A stretch of DNA of 64,000 bases from Icerya purchasi (GCA_039619475.1 CM077116.1:302720464-302784463); one strand, 5' to 3'. Positions 23,903 to 34,752 are shown, counted from the stretch's first letter. Notes: generated from the letters alone by a model not told the origin. Numbers and translations: made by a program.

Positions 23903-24138
23903 TGTAATTTTTCACTTCCGTATGCGTTGTTTATGATACCCACGTAGACCGACAAAATTGATAATAGAACGCAGGCTAGAGCGACTGCCCCGAACTTGTT
24001 AACTAATTTCACACCGACGTACACGATTGAGCCCATAATCCATAGCAGTATCGTTCCATATACGCGGAAGTTGTTGTACATGATGCTGGAATCTTTAGTA
24101 AAGTCTCCAAAAATTGACAACTCCGGAGCCATATACGT
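23903..24138 (-). CDS. kcc: kcc exon: TM4-TM5
   Basis: Acceptor AACAG before 24138 and donor GTGAGT after 23903. Phase 0 start: TYMAPELSIFGDFTKDSSIM, YNNFRVYGTILLWIMGSIVY, VGVKLVNKFGAVALACVLLS, ILSVYVGIINNAYGSEKL, then two bases of His. MLNNxRVYGT and VGVK.VNK are conserved SLC12 blocks, and the two hydrophobic stretches are TM4 and TM5. The next intron (9205 bp) is the largest in the gene and is full of transposon remains. Confidence 0.96.
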
Positions 24139-24217
24139 CTGTTAACAAATAAAGACGATTTTTTTTTTTCGAAATGCAGTTAATTCGATATGTTGGAAAA
24201 TTCAGTTAAATATACGA

Positions 24218-24256
<39 letters not shown>
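24218..24256. repeat. (AAT)n microsatellite in 140-bp kcc intron
   Basis: About thirteen AAT units inside the short intron 24139-24278, close to the donor side of the gene. Length changes here could alter the size of this very short intron. Confidence 0.9.
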
Positions 24257-24257
<1 letters not shown>

Positions 24258-24278
24258 TATTTTTGTTCTGATACTAAC

Positions 24279-24464
24279 CAAAATGATTTCAACGGCTCCT
24301 ATTATGTACATGGATGCTGCTAGTGTTGTACCGGTATAGAACAGCAGTCCGACCGCCCCTCCGCATTCAGGACCTAGCGATCGTCCTATCATAAAATACG
24401 AACCTCCGGCAGGAACGACTCCATTTGTCGCGATAGCGCTCATTGATATTGCTGTTAACATGGT
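24279..24464 (-). CDS. kcc: kcc exon: first visible exon (TM2-TM3)
   Basis: Acceptor TTTCAG before 24464 and donor GTTAGT after 24279. It is exactly 62 codons in phase 0: [62 protein letters not shown]. This is the most conserved stretch of all SLC12 cotransporters. [13 protein letters not shown] starts TM3. The preceding exon with TM1 (GVYLPC...NI.GVI motif) was not found to the right. Confidence 0.97.
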
Positions 24465-24675
24465 CTGAAAGAATAAAAATTTTGCTTCAATTTTCACAAA
24501 AAAATAAAAAAAATATATGTATACTTAATAAGAGAATCCGTTTTTTTTTTTCCTTTTTCCGACTCACATTCTCGCACTGTACGAATTATCCAGTCTGTTT
24601 TACTTTCGATGGAAGTCGCCATCTTGAAGATGGTCGGTAGCGTAACGCACAAGTTATCAATTTTTTTTTTTTTTT

Positions 24676-25130
24676 AAATGGGCTCGCCAGCACAGGACAT
24701 TTACCCAGCACAAAAGATTAAAAGAATAGAAGGACATATGGAGCGACAAGTTATATCAAGAAACGATTAGAGACAGAGGAAATGAAGGCGAATATAACAA
24801 GGGAACAACAGAAGGAGATGGAAAAGTGAGAATATAAAGAGGGCACTGTAAGGTGTAGGGAGGCCAAGGCTAAGCAAATTGAAATAAAGGATCGCGCGTT
24901 CTGTAGAAATAAAGGAACATTCAAATAGTACGTGGTTTGCATCACACGTACCATTGAAGGTAGGAGGATGAAAGGGACGACACAAAGGAGATTGAAGCAG
25001 AGCAAAGCGGAAACGAGAAGCCGGGAGCAGACTGTGATGAAAACGAAGGCGAACTATGGAAGAAATGACAGAACGGCTGATACTGGGAAAATTATTAAAG
25101 CAGGGAGAAACGGATGGAGAAGGCTGTAAA
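24676..25130 (-). pseudogene. I-like LINE 3' end, copy 4
   Basis: Minus strand reads CDANHVLFECSFISTERAIL, then LLSLGLPTPYSALF. This matches copies 2 and 3. The 3' end has the family stem (ACCCA 24703-24707 with TGGGC 24679-24683 on the plus strand), followed on the element strand by an A-run complementary to the T-run at 24661-24675. It lies about 200 bp upstream of the first visible kcc exon. Confidence 0.7.
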
Positions 25131-28100
25131 GCAAGGTAAAAGGAGTCAGGGTTGTAGAAACGGGACGGATAGAGTTAATTAAAAAAGTCACGGTCACAAG
25201 TTATCAGGAAATAATAGAAATCGAGCACTGAGTCTGAGCTGCGACATACAGCATAGAGGAATTGGCATAACCTTTTCACGGTTTCACCACACCCTCTTCG
25301 TGTACACGGACAGTAAACAGCTTAATACGAGTTGCGAACGGTCTTTCAAATCTACTACCTCGTCTCTTGTAATTGCCCTCTTAGTAATTCTTCGATAAAA
25401 CTTTACCTTAAAAACTGGCAGAGTATCATCCGCTTTTAATAGCCACCCTCCTGCTGAATTTCGAACATTATGGCTGCTTACTGATGCATTTTTGTCGGGT
25501 AAATTTTACGAAAATTGCGTGCAAAATTGAAACTGACAAAAAACGTTTGATTGCTAAGGTAAAGTTTGAAATGCTTATGGTGTACGTCTCCATATCGGTA
25601 ATGATGTCATTTGCCATTGCCTTGCACTGAATATTATTGGCGATTATTCGGTGTTGTTTTTAATAGTTTTTACCTGCCTCGTCGCTAGATCTCAATGTAA
25701 CCGGTGATCGCGAGTTCTTAATACCCCCCCCCCCCCCTATAATCCGAGTTTACAAGTAGAGATATCGAACGATTACGAGAAAGGGGCAATTGTTTGATTT
25801 TTAGCAACGTGTGTTATTTCGTTAAAATTAAAAACTTGGCAATCTCGTACAAGTGAAAACTGAGAAAGAACGAAAAATACGGCTGAAAATATAAATCACG
25901 AAAATTGTATGCTTTGCAGTTCTTTCTTTTTACATTGCTTAACCTCGTATAGGATTTCCCGCGTAAAAATTAGTTTCACGTTTGTATGGTTATCGAATCA
26001 GCAGAAGCGCTTTTTTTTTTTTTTTAACATATACGAAAAAAGTTATCTTAAATTTTAGTTAATCATCTCCAAGTTTTGAGAAGTTTCAATATTGAATTCA
26101 GTCCTACCCGCCAGACAGCATTTTCCCTAGTCATGAGAGAAAATGCGAAGAATACTTTTGATTTTGTCACTAGTTATACACACTTATATACAAATCCGTA
26201 TGTAATCTATGATCGTTGATTTATCACACGGAGCGGTACCTATAATTTCTCTCAGGATTTTATTTTGAAAACGTTATATGCGTACAATATTATTCAGCTT
26301 AGCACATCCGCAGAGTTGACACCTGTATGTCTAGATTAGTTTCAGTATTTGTTTGTATGGTATGACTTTTTTTTTTCTTCTGATTTCCTTCCTAAGAGCC
26401 ACACAGTAACTTTCTCTATATTTTAGGTTCATTTGCATTCCTTTTCTTTATAATCAAAATAACGCGGAAATTAAGGTGAGCAATCGATGACACGGCAAAA
26501 GAAAAAAAAAAAGAAAAAATAGTGAAATACTTGCGAAACCAAAAAGAAGTACGAATTGAATTAATTTCGCTAAAATCGCTGAACGATTAGGTAACAGCGA
26601 GCTAGGGGAATTACTTGCTGAAGGAGAAGCGAATAATGAGAGTCAACGGCCAGACGAATTTACCGCTTTATTGCTATTAGATGTAGTTGGCGACAAGTAG
26701 GAAACGATTTAAATTGTTAACGTTGAAGGGTTTGCGACTGGTGTAAATCAAGACGAATTGAAAGACACACGTGTCTCTCATATGTCGGAAATTAACTTTA
26801 ATTAGTGTTTTGCAAATAAATTAAACGAGGGTGAATGAGGAATTGTCACGCGATTTAAGCGACGTAACTGTTAAATTTTTCTCGACCCTGGGGCTGCGTT
26901 TATGTTTATTGAGAAATAAAGAATCATTTTCAGGTGGGTCGCGTGAAAGAATGCGTTCGAAAATGGTTAAAATTAATGTTTTCCCGTTGTAAATATTTTA
27001 AAAATGCAAAACCCCTTAAGCGAACAACTACATAAAAAAAAAAGACGTATCGTCATTCAACCGTCGTAATGCGAAAAAATTCGACATAAAAGTCGACGAC
27101 AGCTGGGGTTATTACACTTTTTCGGTTACATTTCATAAAACGATGTTTTTCTCATATTTTTCATGTTAACAAAATACCGCTAAAAAAAATGCGAGATAAA
27201 TACAATACGATGCCACCAATCGCGATTCCATCTTTCTTGCGTGAATATATTTTATTGACCTTTTCGACCGTAGACGTTGCTATAAGAATACAGATGACCC
27301 AGAGGAAACATGTATTTCCCCGCACATTAGATAGATTCATATATGTATGTATATTTATTAACGCGTATTTAATTATGCTATATAAACATTTTTTTTCATA
27401 TATAAACATATTTAATAGATAGTTTAAATGTTTAAATTACAAACTAATAAAAATCGAAATAGCGTTTTACAAACATATTTGCCGATTTCATTGCAAGTTT
27501 CGTTTTTTTTTTTCTTTTTTTTTTTTTACTTTGTCACGATGCCCATAATAGCGTTGTTGTTATATCATTCGAATTTTGGTAAGTGAAAAAATAGCAATTA
27601 GTTTGAATGATGTAATTTTTAAATTAGTATTTTGTCGGTTTTCTTATTCTCTCCTTGATTAACGTTTGTACCATATGTATCCTATTATCTTCCCATCGGT
27701 TTTTCGTCGACAGATGGTAAAGTCCACACCTACGGACAAGTCGACAGAGAATGTGGTGCTGGGAGATGTTTCGTATGATTATACGGAGTGTACATGAGAA
27801 TACCTTTTCGTATCTAAAAAATGCTTACTTTTTTGCACATTAGCGCAGTAGCAATATTATGTAGTATTTCTTTTCATTTTTATTATAATCAAAAAAAAAA
27901 AAAAAAAAAAAAAAACTATACGATTTATTTTTACCTACAAAAGTTTTTCCAAAGTCATCGTATACACTTATTTTACTTACGATGTTTAATTAATTCTCGG
28001 GTAAAGGTGTTAACTAAAAATGAATGATTTTTTTCTTTCGATTTTTTAAAATTTTCGTGACATGATTTTTAATTAATGTTATGTTTCATAATTACAACGT

Positions 28101-28440
28101 TCCGTGATATTTCCGGTTTTATTTGAATTTTTCACATTTTTCTAAAAGTGTGCCGTTATCTACAAAAATATCATCTTGGGTCATCTTTAAATTTATCCAC
28201 AAGATATATGGCAAAATTTCCATGATCAGATTTTGAATTGAATGACTCGATACGAGTTTTGTTCTCTCGCGTTCGTTTCGGGATATTACGCTAGTGTTAT
28301 CTTCGTAACAATCTTTTGTATTCTTATCGCGGTCGCTGCATCGGATGTTCCGGCGCTGTCGGTGAGATTATTCTAATTTTACATTATTTCGTTATCTCTT
28401 TAACTTGCTTATTTAAAGTAGCTGGCTATTTCATCTAGTT
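25131..28440. other. no gene recognised
   Basis: AT-rich sequence with a C-run at 25726-25737 and an A-run at 27891-27914. A minus-strand frame at 27336-27161 begins with a hydrophobic, signal-peptide-like stretch but has no family match. The missing N-terminal kcc exons were looked for here and not found. Confidence 0.5.
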
Positions 28441-28586
28441 AATTTACAGCAGCCAACAGACATTCGCTTCTTATCAATAATTGATATCGGTGGGAAAGGT
28501 TGTATTCGTTCCTCACTAACAGCGGCTATTAGTAAGAAACTCGAACACAGTCTTAACGAAAAATTGCCCGTCTCCTCGTCCGAGAT

Positions 28587-30131
28587 ATGGGTCCTCCAGG
28601 ATCTCGTACGGGGAACGAGTCGCTTAAAAGTGACACACACACCTTCTTGGCTTCAACTGTGCAAGCAGCAACAGCAGCAATAGCTAACATGGAAATAGAC
28701 AAGCAATTGCCCCAGCAAGGTAGCAGTGTTAGCAAAGGTGACTTCACGACTTGTGATACTAAAGACCACGCGAATACATTATCTGCGCGAACGGATTGGC
28801 AAAACGTTAAATCAAAAAAAAGGTCGCGTAGAACTGGAAAGAACGGTAGAAGTAGTAGCAGTGGCACATCGACCGAACTAAGTGGCGGCAACACCGCTAA
28901 AAAGAAACGATTTCCCCCCGCAGTAGCAGCAACAGTAGCTGCAATAACAACGAAGAACCGATTTTCCTGTTTACAAGACCAGCAAGATGGAGATGACGCC
29001 AAGGATGACGACGACTCTGAGCATAATGGTAACGAGAACCAAGGAAATTCCACTGGCGAGGATAATAGTAATAGTGTAGGAAATAGTAAACCTAAAGTTC
29101 CCCCCATCACAGTGTACGGTGTAATGGACTTTCGTAAAATGTTTATTGATTTAACAAAGCATGTACATCCAAAACAAATCAAATGCCGATCGATGAGTGA
29201 TCAAAGAATAGAGGTTAGAGTCGAGGAAATAGACGAATATAGAAAATTAATTCGTTACTTCAATGATGCCAACATTAAACACCATACATTTCAAGTTCCA
29301 AAAGAGAAAGGTTTCAAAGTGGTGATACGCAATCTGCATAATTCTATTGAGCTTGATGACATTAAACTTGCGCTACTGACTGAAGGTCATAAGGTTAGGC
29401 ACGTAATTAATATTAAACACAGGGTAACTAAAGAACCTTTACCCATATTTTTCGTTGAGATCGAGCCAAATGAGAATAATAAGGAAATATATAAACTGAA
29501 CTACTTATTAAATATGCGTGTTAAAGTGGAAGCGCCATATAAGAAGAACATCATAGCACAATGTACCAGGTGCCAACGATATGGCCACACAAAGACCTAC
29601 TGCAACTGCGATTTCGTTTGTGTTAAATGCGCTGGCAATCATGACTCAAAAAATTGTACCCAAGCAATGAATACACCAGCTGTTTGTGCACACTGTGATG
29701 GACCGCATCCAGCCAACTACAAGGGCTGTAAAATATATCAAGACCTTATAAACAAGAGATACGGGGAGAGTAGGCAGCAAAAAAGAATTAACCTTCCAAC
29801 TGTGGCGTCATTCAATACTGATGTAGCACCTCCAGCTATAAACAACCTAAACTATCCACCTATGAATATTCGAACTGTCGCTGCACCGCAAGCAAATTCA
29901 ATACCTAACCAGGTAGATAGAGGTGTGTCCTTCGCACGAATGGCGGCTGCACATAGAAACAGAAAACCAGAGGGAAACCAAATAAGCGAGTGCAGTTTGA
30001 GAGACGTAGAAAACATGATATCGAGCATGATAAACGAAATAAGAAATATGATGATGGAAATGATGAAGCAACAAAATGACATGATAACAAACATATTACA
30101 TACAATTGTTGCTACACTGGCCCAAAAATGA
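28587..30131 (+). CDS. Jockey-type LINE ORF1 (Gag-like nucleic-acid binding protein)
   Basis: 514 residues. ATG at 28587 is the first after an in-frame TAA (28554-28556). The N-terminal ~170 residues are low-complexity, basic then acidic (KKRSRRTGKNGRSSSSG; DDAKDDDDSEHNGNENQGN). A central domain of about residues 190-320 (VYGVMDFRKMFIDLTKH..., KEKGFKVVIRNLHNSIELDD) resembles the PRE_C2HC region found before zinc knuckles in Jockey-type ORF1 proteins. Three zinc knuckles follow at about 326-382: CTRCQRYGHTKTYC, CVKCAGNHDSKNC and CAHCDGPHPANYKGC. The C-terminus is Met/Asn-rich and helical. Role by family: binds the element RNA and forms the ribonucleoprotein. The stop overlaps the ORF2 start. 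Confidence 0.88.
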   Translation: MGPPGSRTGNESLKSDTHTFLASTVQAATAAIANMEIDKQLPQQGSSVSKGDFTTCDTKDHANTLSARTDWQNVKSKKRSRRTGKNGRSSSSGTSTELSGGNTAKKKRFPPAVAATVAAITTKNRFSCLQDQQDGDDAKDDDDSEHNGNENQGNSTGEDNSNSVGNSKPKVPPITVYGVMDFRKMFIDLTKHVHPKQIKCRSMSDQRIEVRVEEIDEYRKLIRYFNDANIKHHTFQVPKEKGFKVVIRNLHNSIELDDIKLALLTEGHKVRHVINIKHRVTKEPLPIFFVEIEPNENNKEIYKLNYLLNMRVKVEAPYKKNIIAQCTRCQRYGHTKTYCNCDFVCVKCAGNHDSKNCTQAMNTPAVCAHCDGPHPANYKGCKIYQDLINKRYGESRQQKRINLPTVASFNTDVAPPAINNLNYPPMNIRTVAAPQANSIPNQVDRGVSFARMAAAHRNRKPEGNQISECSLRDVENMISSMINEIRNMMMEMMKQQNDMITNILHTIVATLAQK

Positions 30132-32788
30132 AGGATTTGAGAATAGCTTCGTTCAACGCTAATGGACTACTAAGACGTATACGAGAAGTAGAAATGTTCC
30201 TACATAATGAGAAAATTGACATAATGTTAGTCTCGGAGATACATTTTACTGATAAGAGCTATGTTAAGATTCCAAATTATACCGCTTATTACACAATGCA
30301 TCCAGACAGCAGAGCACACGGTGGCGCAGCGGTAATAATTAAAAGTAATATAAAGCATTATGAATTAAACAAATATCAGTCGGAACATCTACAGGCGTCA
30401 TCAGTAATGGTGTCTGATAACAACGGATGCGTGTCGGTATCCGCGGTTTACTGCCCACCGAAACACAAAATCAAGAGCGCAGATTTTGTCAAATTTTTTA
30501 AAACATTAGGAAGTAGATGCATAATAGGTGGAGACTATAATTCCAAAAACACATATTGGGGTTCGCGGCTAACTCTTCCCAGGGGACGGGAACTAATGAA
30601 TGCAATGAAGTGTTGCAAATGTGACGCCATATCAACTGGAAAACCAACATACTGGCCTAGCGATAGAAGGAAAACCCCGGACCTTCTAGACTTCTTTATT
30701 GTCAGAGGAATCTCTTCAAATTACATGGCCATAGATGACGATTTATCGCTAACCTCGGATCACACTCCCATAATTTTGACAATCAGTGCTAGTATAATAA
30801 TGAAGAAAAAGGCAATGACGCTTACAAATTATAATACAAATTGGACACAGTTTGCAGATGATCTAGAAGAAAACCTGTCGTTAAGGATTCCACTAAAATC
30901 ACCTTCAGATATAGAAAATGCTATCGAATATATTGTCACCAATATATGCTCAGCAGCACGGGCATCAACAATGGAAGTTAAACCGCATCAACATGTGCAA
31001 AATTATCCTAAGTACATAAGGGAAGCTGTTCAAAACAAACGGAAATTGAGGAAAATCTGGCAGAGAAACAGAGATCCACAAATGAAAAATCAACTTAATC
31101 GTGCTATTAAAAGAATAAGATTTACATTACAGGACTTAAAAAACAAGTCATTTAATAGCTACGTCAAGCACCTGTCGCCCTCACAAGCAAATGGATATAG
31201 CTTGTGGAGGGCTACAAAGCAAATGAAACAGCCGAAGCAAGGCGAATCTCCAATACTTAAAAAAAGTGGAGAGTGGGCTAGGAAAGATGAAGAAAAAGCT
31301 GAGGAATTTGCAGACTACCTAGAAAAGGTATTTCAGCCGCATGCTACAAACATTGGTAATAATCAAACCTACTGCTCATGGGAAAGAGTGAACTCGCCAT
31401 CCATAAAATATGTGTCACCAGGAGAAGTCAAAGCAGTAATAAAGACTTTAAACCCAAAGAAGGCCCCCGGCTATGATCTGATCACACCTAAAATAGTAAA
31501 GCAATTACCTCGCAAAGCAGTAGTATTGCTAACCTACATATATAATGCAATGTTGAGATTGTCATATTTCCCGACACAATGGAAACTTGCGCAAATTATT
31601 CTAATACTCAAAGAAGGTAAACCACCGGAAAAAACAGGGTCCTACAGACCGATATCGTTGCTGCCTGTTTTGTCAAAAATATTTGAGAAGTTGTTGCACA
31701 AAAGACTAGTGGAAATAGTTGGAAACACGATTCCGCTGCATCAATTCGGGTTCAGGCAGAAACACGGCACTATTGAACAGGTACACCGTATCGTCTGTAA
31801 AATTGAAGACTGCTTGGAAAAAAAGGAAGTCTGCACTGCTGTCTTCCTTGATGTTGAAAAAGCCTTCGATACTGTGTGGCATTCAGGACTGATGGACAAA
31901 TTGGCGAAAATACTACCTACTCCGTATTGCGTGCTGCTGAAATCGTATCTGCAGCATCGAACATTTCGGGTCAAAAGTGGTGAATCCTTGTCGGCAGTAC
32001 GTGAAATAGGCGCCGGTGTACCGCAAGGTAGCGTACTGGGGCCATTACTATATGTCATATACACATCTGATGTACCAGAGGTTGAAAATGTCGACATCGC
32101 CACGTTTGCAGATGACACTGCGCTGGTCTGCTCCGCTAATGACTTACAGGAGTGCATTACGAATGTGCAACATGCGGTCACAGAAGTGGCATCGTGGTTT
32201 GACAAGTGGCGCCTTAAAATAAATACGATTAAGTCAACGCACGTAACATTCACAAACCGTCATATAACTTCGGTGCCAAAAATCTGTATCGGTAATAACG
32301 AAATACCACAAAAAAATACTGCATGCTATCTTGGTATACACATGGATAACAAACTAACTTGGAGGCACCACATAATGATGAAACGTAAGCACTTGGACAT
32401 CAGGCTCCGCAATATGAACTGGCTAGTAGGAAGACAATCCGAATTGACGATGGAGAACAAGATATTACTCTATGAGATGCTATTAAAGCCAATTTGGCGG
32501 TACGGAGCACCGTTATGGGGATGTTCGAAACACACTAATATACAAATCTTGCAACGATTCCAAAACAAAGTACTGCGTATGATGACAAACGCTCCCTGGT
32601 TCATTTCAAATAAAACGCTACATACCGATTTCGACGTGAAGTATGTTTCCGAAGTAGTATCAGAGGAGGCGACGAAGTACCTTCGTCGACTGGAGAATCA
32701 CGATAATCCGCTAGCGATCGCACTGATGGACAACTCCGAGGAAGTTAGGCGTCTACAGAGAAGGAAAGTTTTTGATTTAACCGTGTAA
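30128..32788 (+). CDS. Jockey-type LINE ORF2 (endonuclease and reverse transcriptase)
   Basis: 886 residues, no breaks. The N-terminal APE-type endonuclease shows SFNANGL (N10), SEIHF (E37), GGDYNS (134-139, D136 and N138), TPDLLDFF (183-190) and TSDHTP (D211, H212). The reverse transcriptase shows KAPGYD (445-450), GSYRPISLLP (504-513), QFGFR (539-543), DVEKAFD (575-581), GVPQGSVLGP (630-639) and the catalytic FADD (660-663), then YLGIHMDNKLTW in the thumb. All expected catalytic residues are present. There is no RNase H, and the protein ends soon after a short C-terminal region. Family role: nicks the target DNA and primes reverse transcription of the element RNA. The ATGA overlap suggests ORF2 is translated by termination-reinitiation or a related mechanism. 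Confidence 0.93.
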   Translation: MKDLRIASFNANGLLRRIREVEMFLHNEKIDIMLVSEIHFTDKSYVKIPNYTAYYTMHPDSRAHGGAAVIIKSNIKHYELNKYQSEHLQASSVMVSDNNGCVSVSAVYCPPKHKIKSADFVKFFKTLGSRCIIGGDYNSKNTYWGSRLTLPRGRELMNAMKCCKCDAISTGKPTYWPSDRRKTPDLLDFFIVRGISSNYMAIDDDLSLTSDHTPIILTISASIIMKKKAMTLTNYNTNWTQFADDLEENLSLRIPLKSPSDIENAIEYIVTNICSAARASTMEVKPHQHVQNYPKYIREAVQNKRKLRKIWQRNRDPQMKNQLNRAIKRIRFTLQDLKNKSFNSYVKHLSPSQANGYSLWRATKQMKQPKQGESPILKKSGEWARKDEEKAEEFADYLEKVFQPHATNIGNNQTYCSWERVNSPSIKYVSPGEVKAVIKTLNPKKAPGYDLITPKIVKQLPRKAVVLLTYIYNAMLRLSYFPTQWKLAQIILILKEGKPPEKTGSYRPISLLPVLSKIFEKLLHKRLVEIVGNTIPLHQFGFRQKHGTIEQVHRIVCKIEDCLEKKEVCTAVFLDVEKAFDTVWHSGLMDKLAKILPTPYCVLLKSYLQHRTFRVKSGESLSAVREIGAGVPQGSVLGPLLYVIYTSDVPEVENVDIATFADDTALVCSANDLQECITNVQHAVTEVASWFDKWRLKINTIKSTHVTFTNRHITSVPKICIGNNEIPQKNTACYLGIHMDNKLTWRHHIMMKRKHLDIRLRNMNWLVGRQSELTMENKILLYEMLLKPIWRYGAPLWGCSKHTNIQILQRFQNKVLRMMTNAPWFISNKTLHTDFDVKYVSEVVSEEATKYLRRLENHDNPLAIALMDNSEEVRRLQRRKVFDLTV

Positions 32789-32876
32789 ACGTGCATTTAA
32801 CTGCGTAAGCACCAGAAATTGCCCACCAACGGGTGGTTGCATTTCTGTCACGCTGGCCTCTTCTTAGTCATGTTCT

Positions 32877-32967
32877 TTCCTGTCCCTCTCCCTCCCAACC
32901 TTCTCCACTCTGCACCTTCCATCCTATCCCTCCCCCTCCTAGCCTTCTCCACTCCGCACCTTTCATA
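32877..32967 (+). repeat. ~46-bp tandem duplication in LINE 3' UTR
   Basis: Two pyrimidine-rich units share the core CCTTCTCCACTC followed by GCACCTT (near 32899 and 32945), about 46 bp apart and with a few differences. They lie between the ORF2 stop and the A-tail. Confidence 0.7.
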
Positions 32968-33012
32968 TAAAGATCTGCTAGATAGCCTGTAAGGGCTAGT
33001 TGTAGAAGGGAA

Positions 33013-33050
<38 letters not shown>

Positions 33051-33052
<2 letters not shown>

Positions 33053-33612
33053 ATCCGTAAGAAACCAAGTGCGCGTTTTTGGTTATTTTTCAATCTTGCG
33101 TAAATACCGCAAGAAAAACGTTTCAAAAATTTACGTAACTGCAGGATTAATTTCACTTTCCGGCGTAATCTTAATAGTTTTATTGGAAATTTCATCATAT
33201 TCGTTTTCTTTTCTGTTGGGGCGTTTTTAATTGCATTAGTAACAAGGTAATTATCCAATTTTTGACGAGTAACTGACGATAGGCCTTCTGTAGCGTATCA
33301 TTTTAGTTTTTGAAGAAAAATAAAAAACACACACTGTTTTGTATTCTTTAAATTACGCTATTTATGTATTTTGATTCGTTGAAATTCAAATTTCTTCACG
33401 GGTTTTTTGCATTTCTAGTTTTCCTCGTGTTTCTGAATTTTCGACAAATTCCCACCGCGCTTTATTTTTACTTTTAAGAGCTTCTATTCTAAACAATGCT
33501 TTCAGGGATCTAAGAATTTCTGTAGTTGGCACGGTTTTAATCGGTTCTTTTGACGTGTTTTCATTAGGATGGAAATGAATGTAACGTTTGAATATAAAAT
33601 TTAACGAAAATT
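33051..33612. other. no gene recognised
   Basis: AT-rich flank of the Jockey-type element; nothing recognised. Confidence 0.5.
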
Positions 33613-33909
33613 AAATCACTAGGCGGGTTACAAAAACAACCATAGTGATAGGACAAGGGTAATACAGAAAATATAAAAGAAGTAAAGTCGAAATACCTGG
33701 AGGAATGGCAAAACACTTATGAGCAAGAATTAACAGGGAGACGAACGTTCGGATTATTAACCAGAATCGAGGATAGATTGAAGAACAAAAACCATTGGTC
33801 AAACGGTCTCCATCTATAAAAATTTACACTTTGTAATCGTATTTTTTTTTTATATTTATTTATTAAGGTTTTGTAATTTCAAGAATTATTTGAAAAGGAG
33901 ATAATTTAT

Positions 33910-33941
<32 letters not shown>

Positions 33942-33959
33942 AAATCACTAGGCGGGTTA
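33613..33959 (+). mobile_element. 5'-truncated LINE flanked by an 18-bp target-site duplication
   Basis: AAATCACTAGGCGGGTTA occurs at 33613-33630 and again at 33942-33959. Between them (33631-33941) is a fragment whose plus strand reads KYLEEWQNTYEQELTGRR and LLTRIEDRLKNKNHW, resembling the C-terminal end of an RNase H-bearing LINE ORF2. The insert ends in (TAA)n then an A-run of about 14. The long TSD, truncated 5' end and A-rich tail are the marks of target-primed reverse transcription. Confidence 0.85.
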
Positions 33960-34720
33960 AAAAGGAGAATTTAAGATATTCCAAAAACGTGCTACAACGC
34001 GTACGCTTCGAGCAGAGCCCAAAGTTTACACTGCGTTTTTTTTTTTTTTTTTCTGTAAAATTTACATTTATTTCTATTAGCGATTTTTAATTTTTTTCTT
34101 TCTTTTTCATCGTTGTACCAAGAATTAGTGATTTCCGAAACAGTAACAATACACTTTTCCCAAAAAGTTTTTATGTCGCTGATGAATTTGAAAATTGTTT
34201 CATTATAATTTTGTAAGTTTAGACAGTTTTTCATTTCTTGCAGAAGAGTGGAAAATTTATTTCCCATCATTACTCTTTCGAATTTATTTAGTTACACCAG
34301 AGTTAGTTTTTTAATTCATTTGGAAGAATTCAAATTGGCAATTGATTAAATTAAACACTGTCACTAAATCAATTTATAATAACTGCAAAATGCCAAGTAT
34401 GAAAAAAAAAAAAAGAAACACTACACATGAGGACTAACCAAATATTAAATTTGTAGTGTATTTGTTACATTTTTGAGCGTATTTTTTTTATTTATTTATT
34501 TTTTTTCGAATTCCCTATTTATGTGCTCACAATAGATTTAAGTATTTATTTTTTTTGCTAATTATCAGTGCCCCACCTGAGTTCTTTTCATGCGTTCATT
34601 GTTCTTTAGTACATATTTTACACTCTATACTAGCAAGTTTTTTTATTTCGTGCATTATTATGCGTTCCCGGACTTCTTGCGCGCTATCGTTCCTGTTTCC
34701 CTATTTTCATGTTTGCCACT
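33960..34720. other. no gene recognised
   Basis: AT-rich, with T-runs at 34036-34052 and A-run near 34400. Nothing recognised. Confidence 0.5.
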
Positions 34721-34721
34721 G

Positions 34722-34752
<31 letters not shown>

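Larger units (their letters stand above)
689..24464 (-). other. kcc: K-Cl cotransporter gene (SLC12A4-7 type), partial, nine exons
   Basis: Nine minus-strand exons (24464-24279, 24138-23903, 14697-14510, 12340-12179, 8443-8287, 8177-8039, 5467-5214, 3747-3628, 882-689) total 1636 nt. All splice with GT-AG and every exon junction restores the reading frame. The encoded segment has the KCC hallmarks: [19 protein letters not shown], a large extracellular loop with cysteines and three N-glycosylation sequons, [49 protein letters not shown], and [12 protein letters not shown]. Known family role: electroneutral K+ and Cl- export across the plasma membrane, used in cell-volume control and in setting low neuronal chloride. 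Family members are about 1000-1100 residues, so about half is seen here. The start codon, TM1 and the distal C-terminus are missing. Introns range from 109 bp to 9.2 kb. NKCC-type cotransporters are a less likely identity because the loop and C-terminal motifs are of KCC type. Confidence 0.95.
28587..33050 (+). mobile_element. Jockey-clade LINE with two intact ORFs
   Basis: ORF1 (28587-30131) and ORF2 (30128-32788) are both uninterrupted and overlap by ATGA. A 3' UTR with a tandem duplication follows, then a 36-nt A-run (33015-33050). There is an endonuclease plus RT and no RNase H, as in the Jockey clade. The 5' UTR start could not be fixed; it lies upstream of 28587. No convincing target-site duplication was found. 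Intact frames indicate recent insertion and possible activity, which is inference. Confidence 0.88.

Noticed and set aside
27161..27409. Minus-strand frame with a hydrophobic, signal-peptide-like start
   Set aside because: No family match, no supported splice partner and AT-rich ends; not enough to call a gene.
27718..27797. Short plus-strand stretch reading like DGKVHTYGQVDRECGAG
   Set aside because: Looks protein-like, but too short and I cannot name a family; no neighbouring exon.
28553..29182. 209-codon minus-strand open frame
   Set aside because: Shadow of the LINE ORF1 codon bias; no similarity.
28529..33065. GTAAGAAAC near 28531 and again at 33057 as a TSD of the Jockey-type element
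   Set aside because: Only 9 bp, not adjacent to the A-tail (six extra bases intervene), and it would leave a very short 5' UTR.
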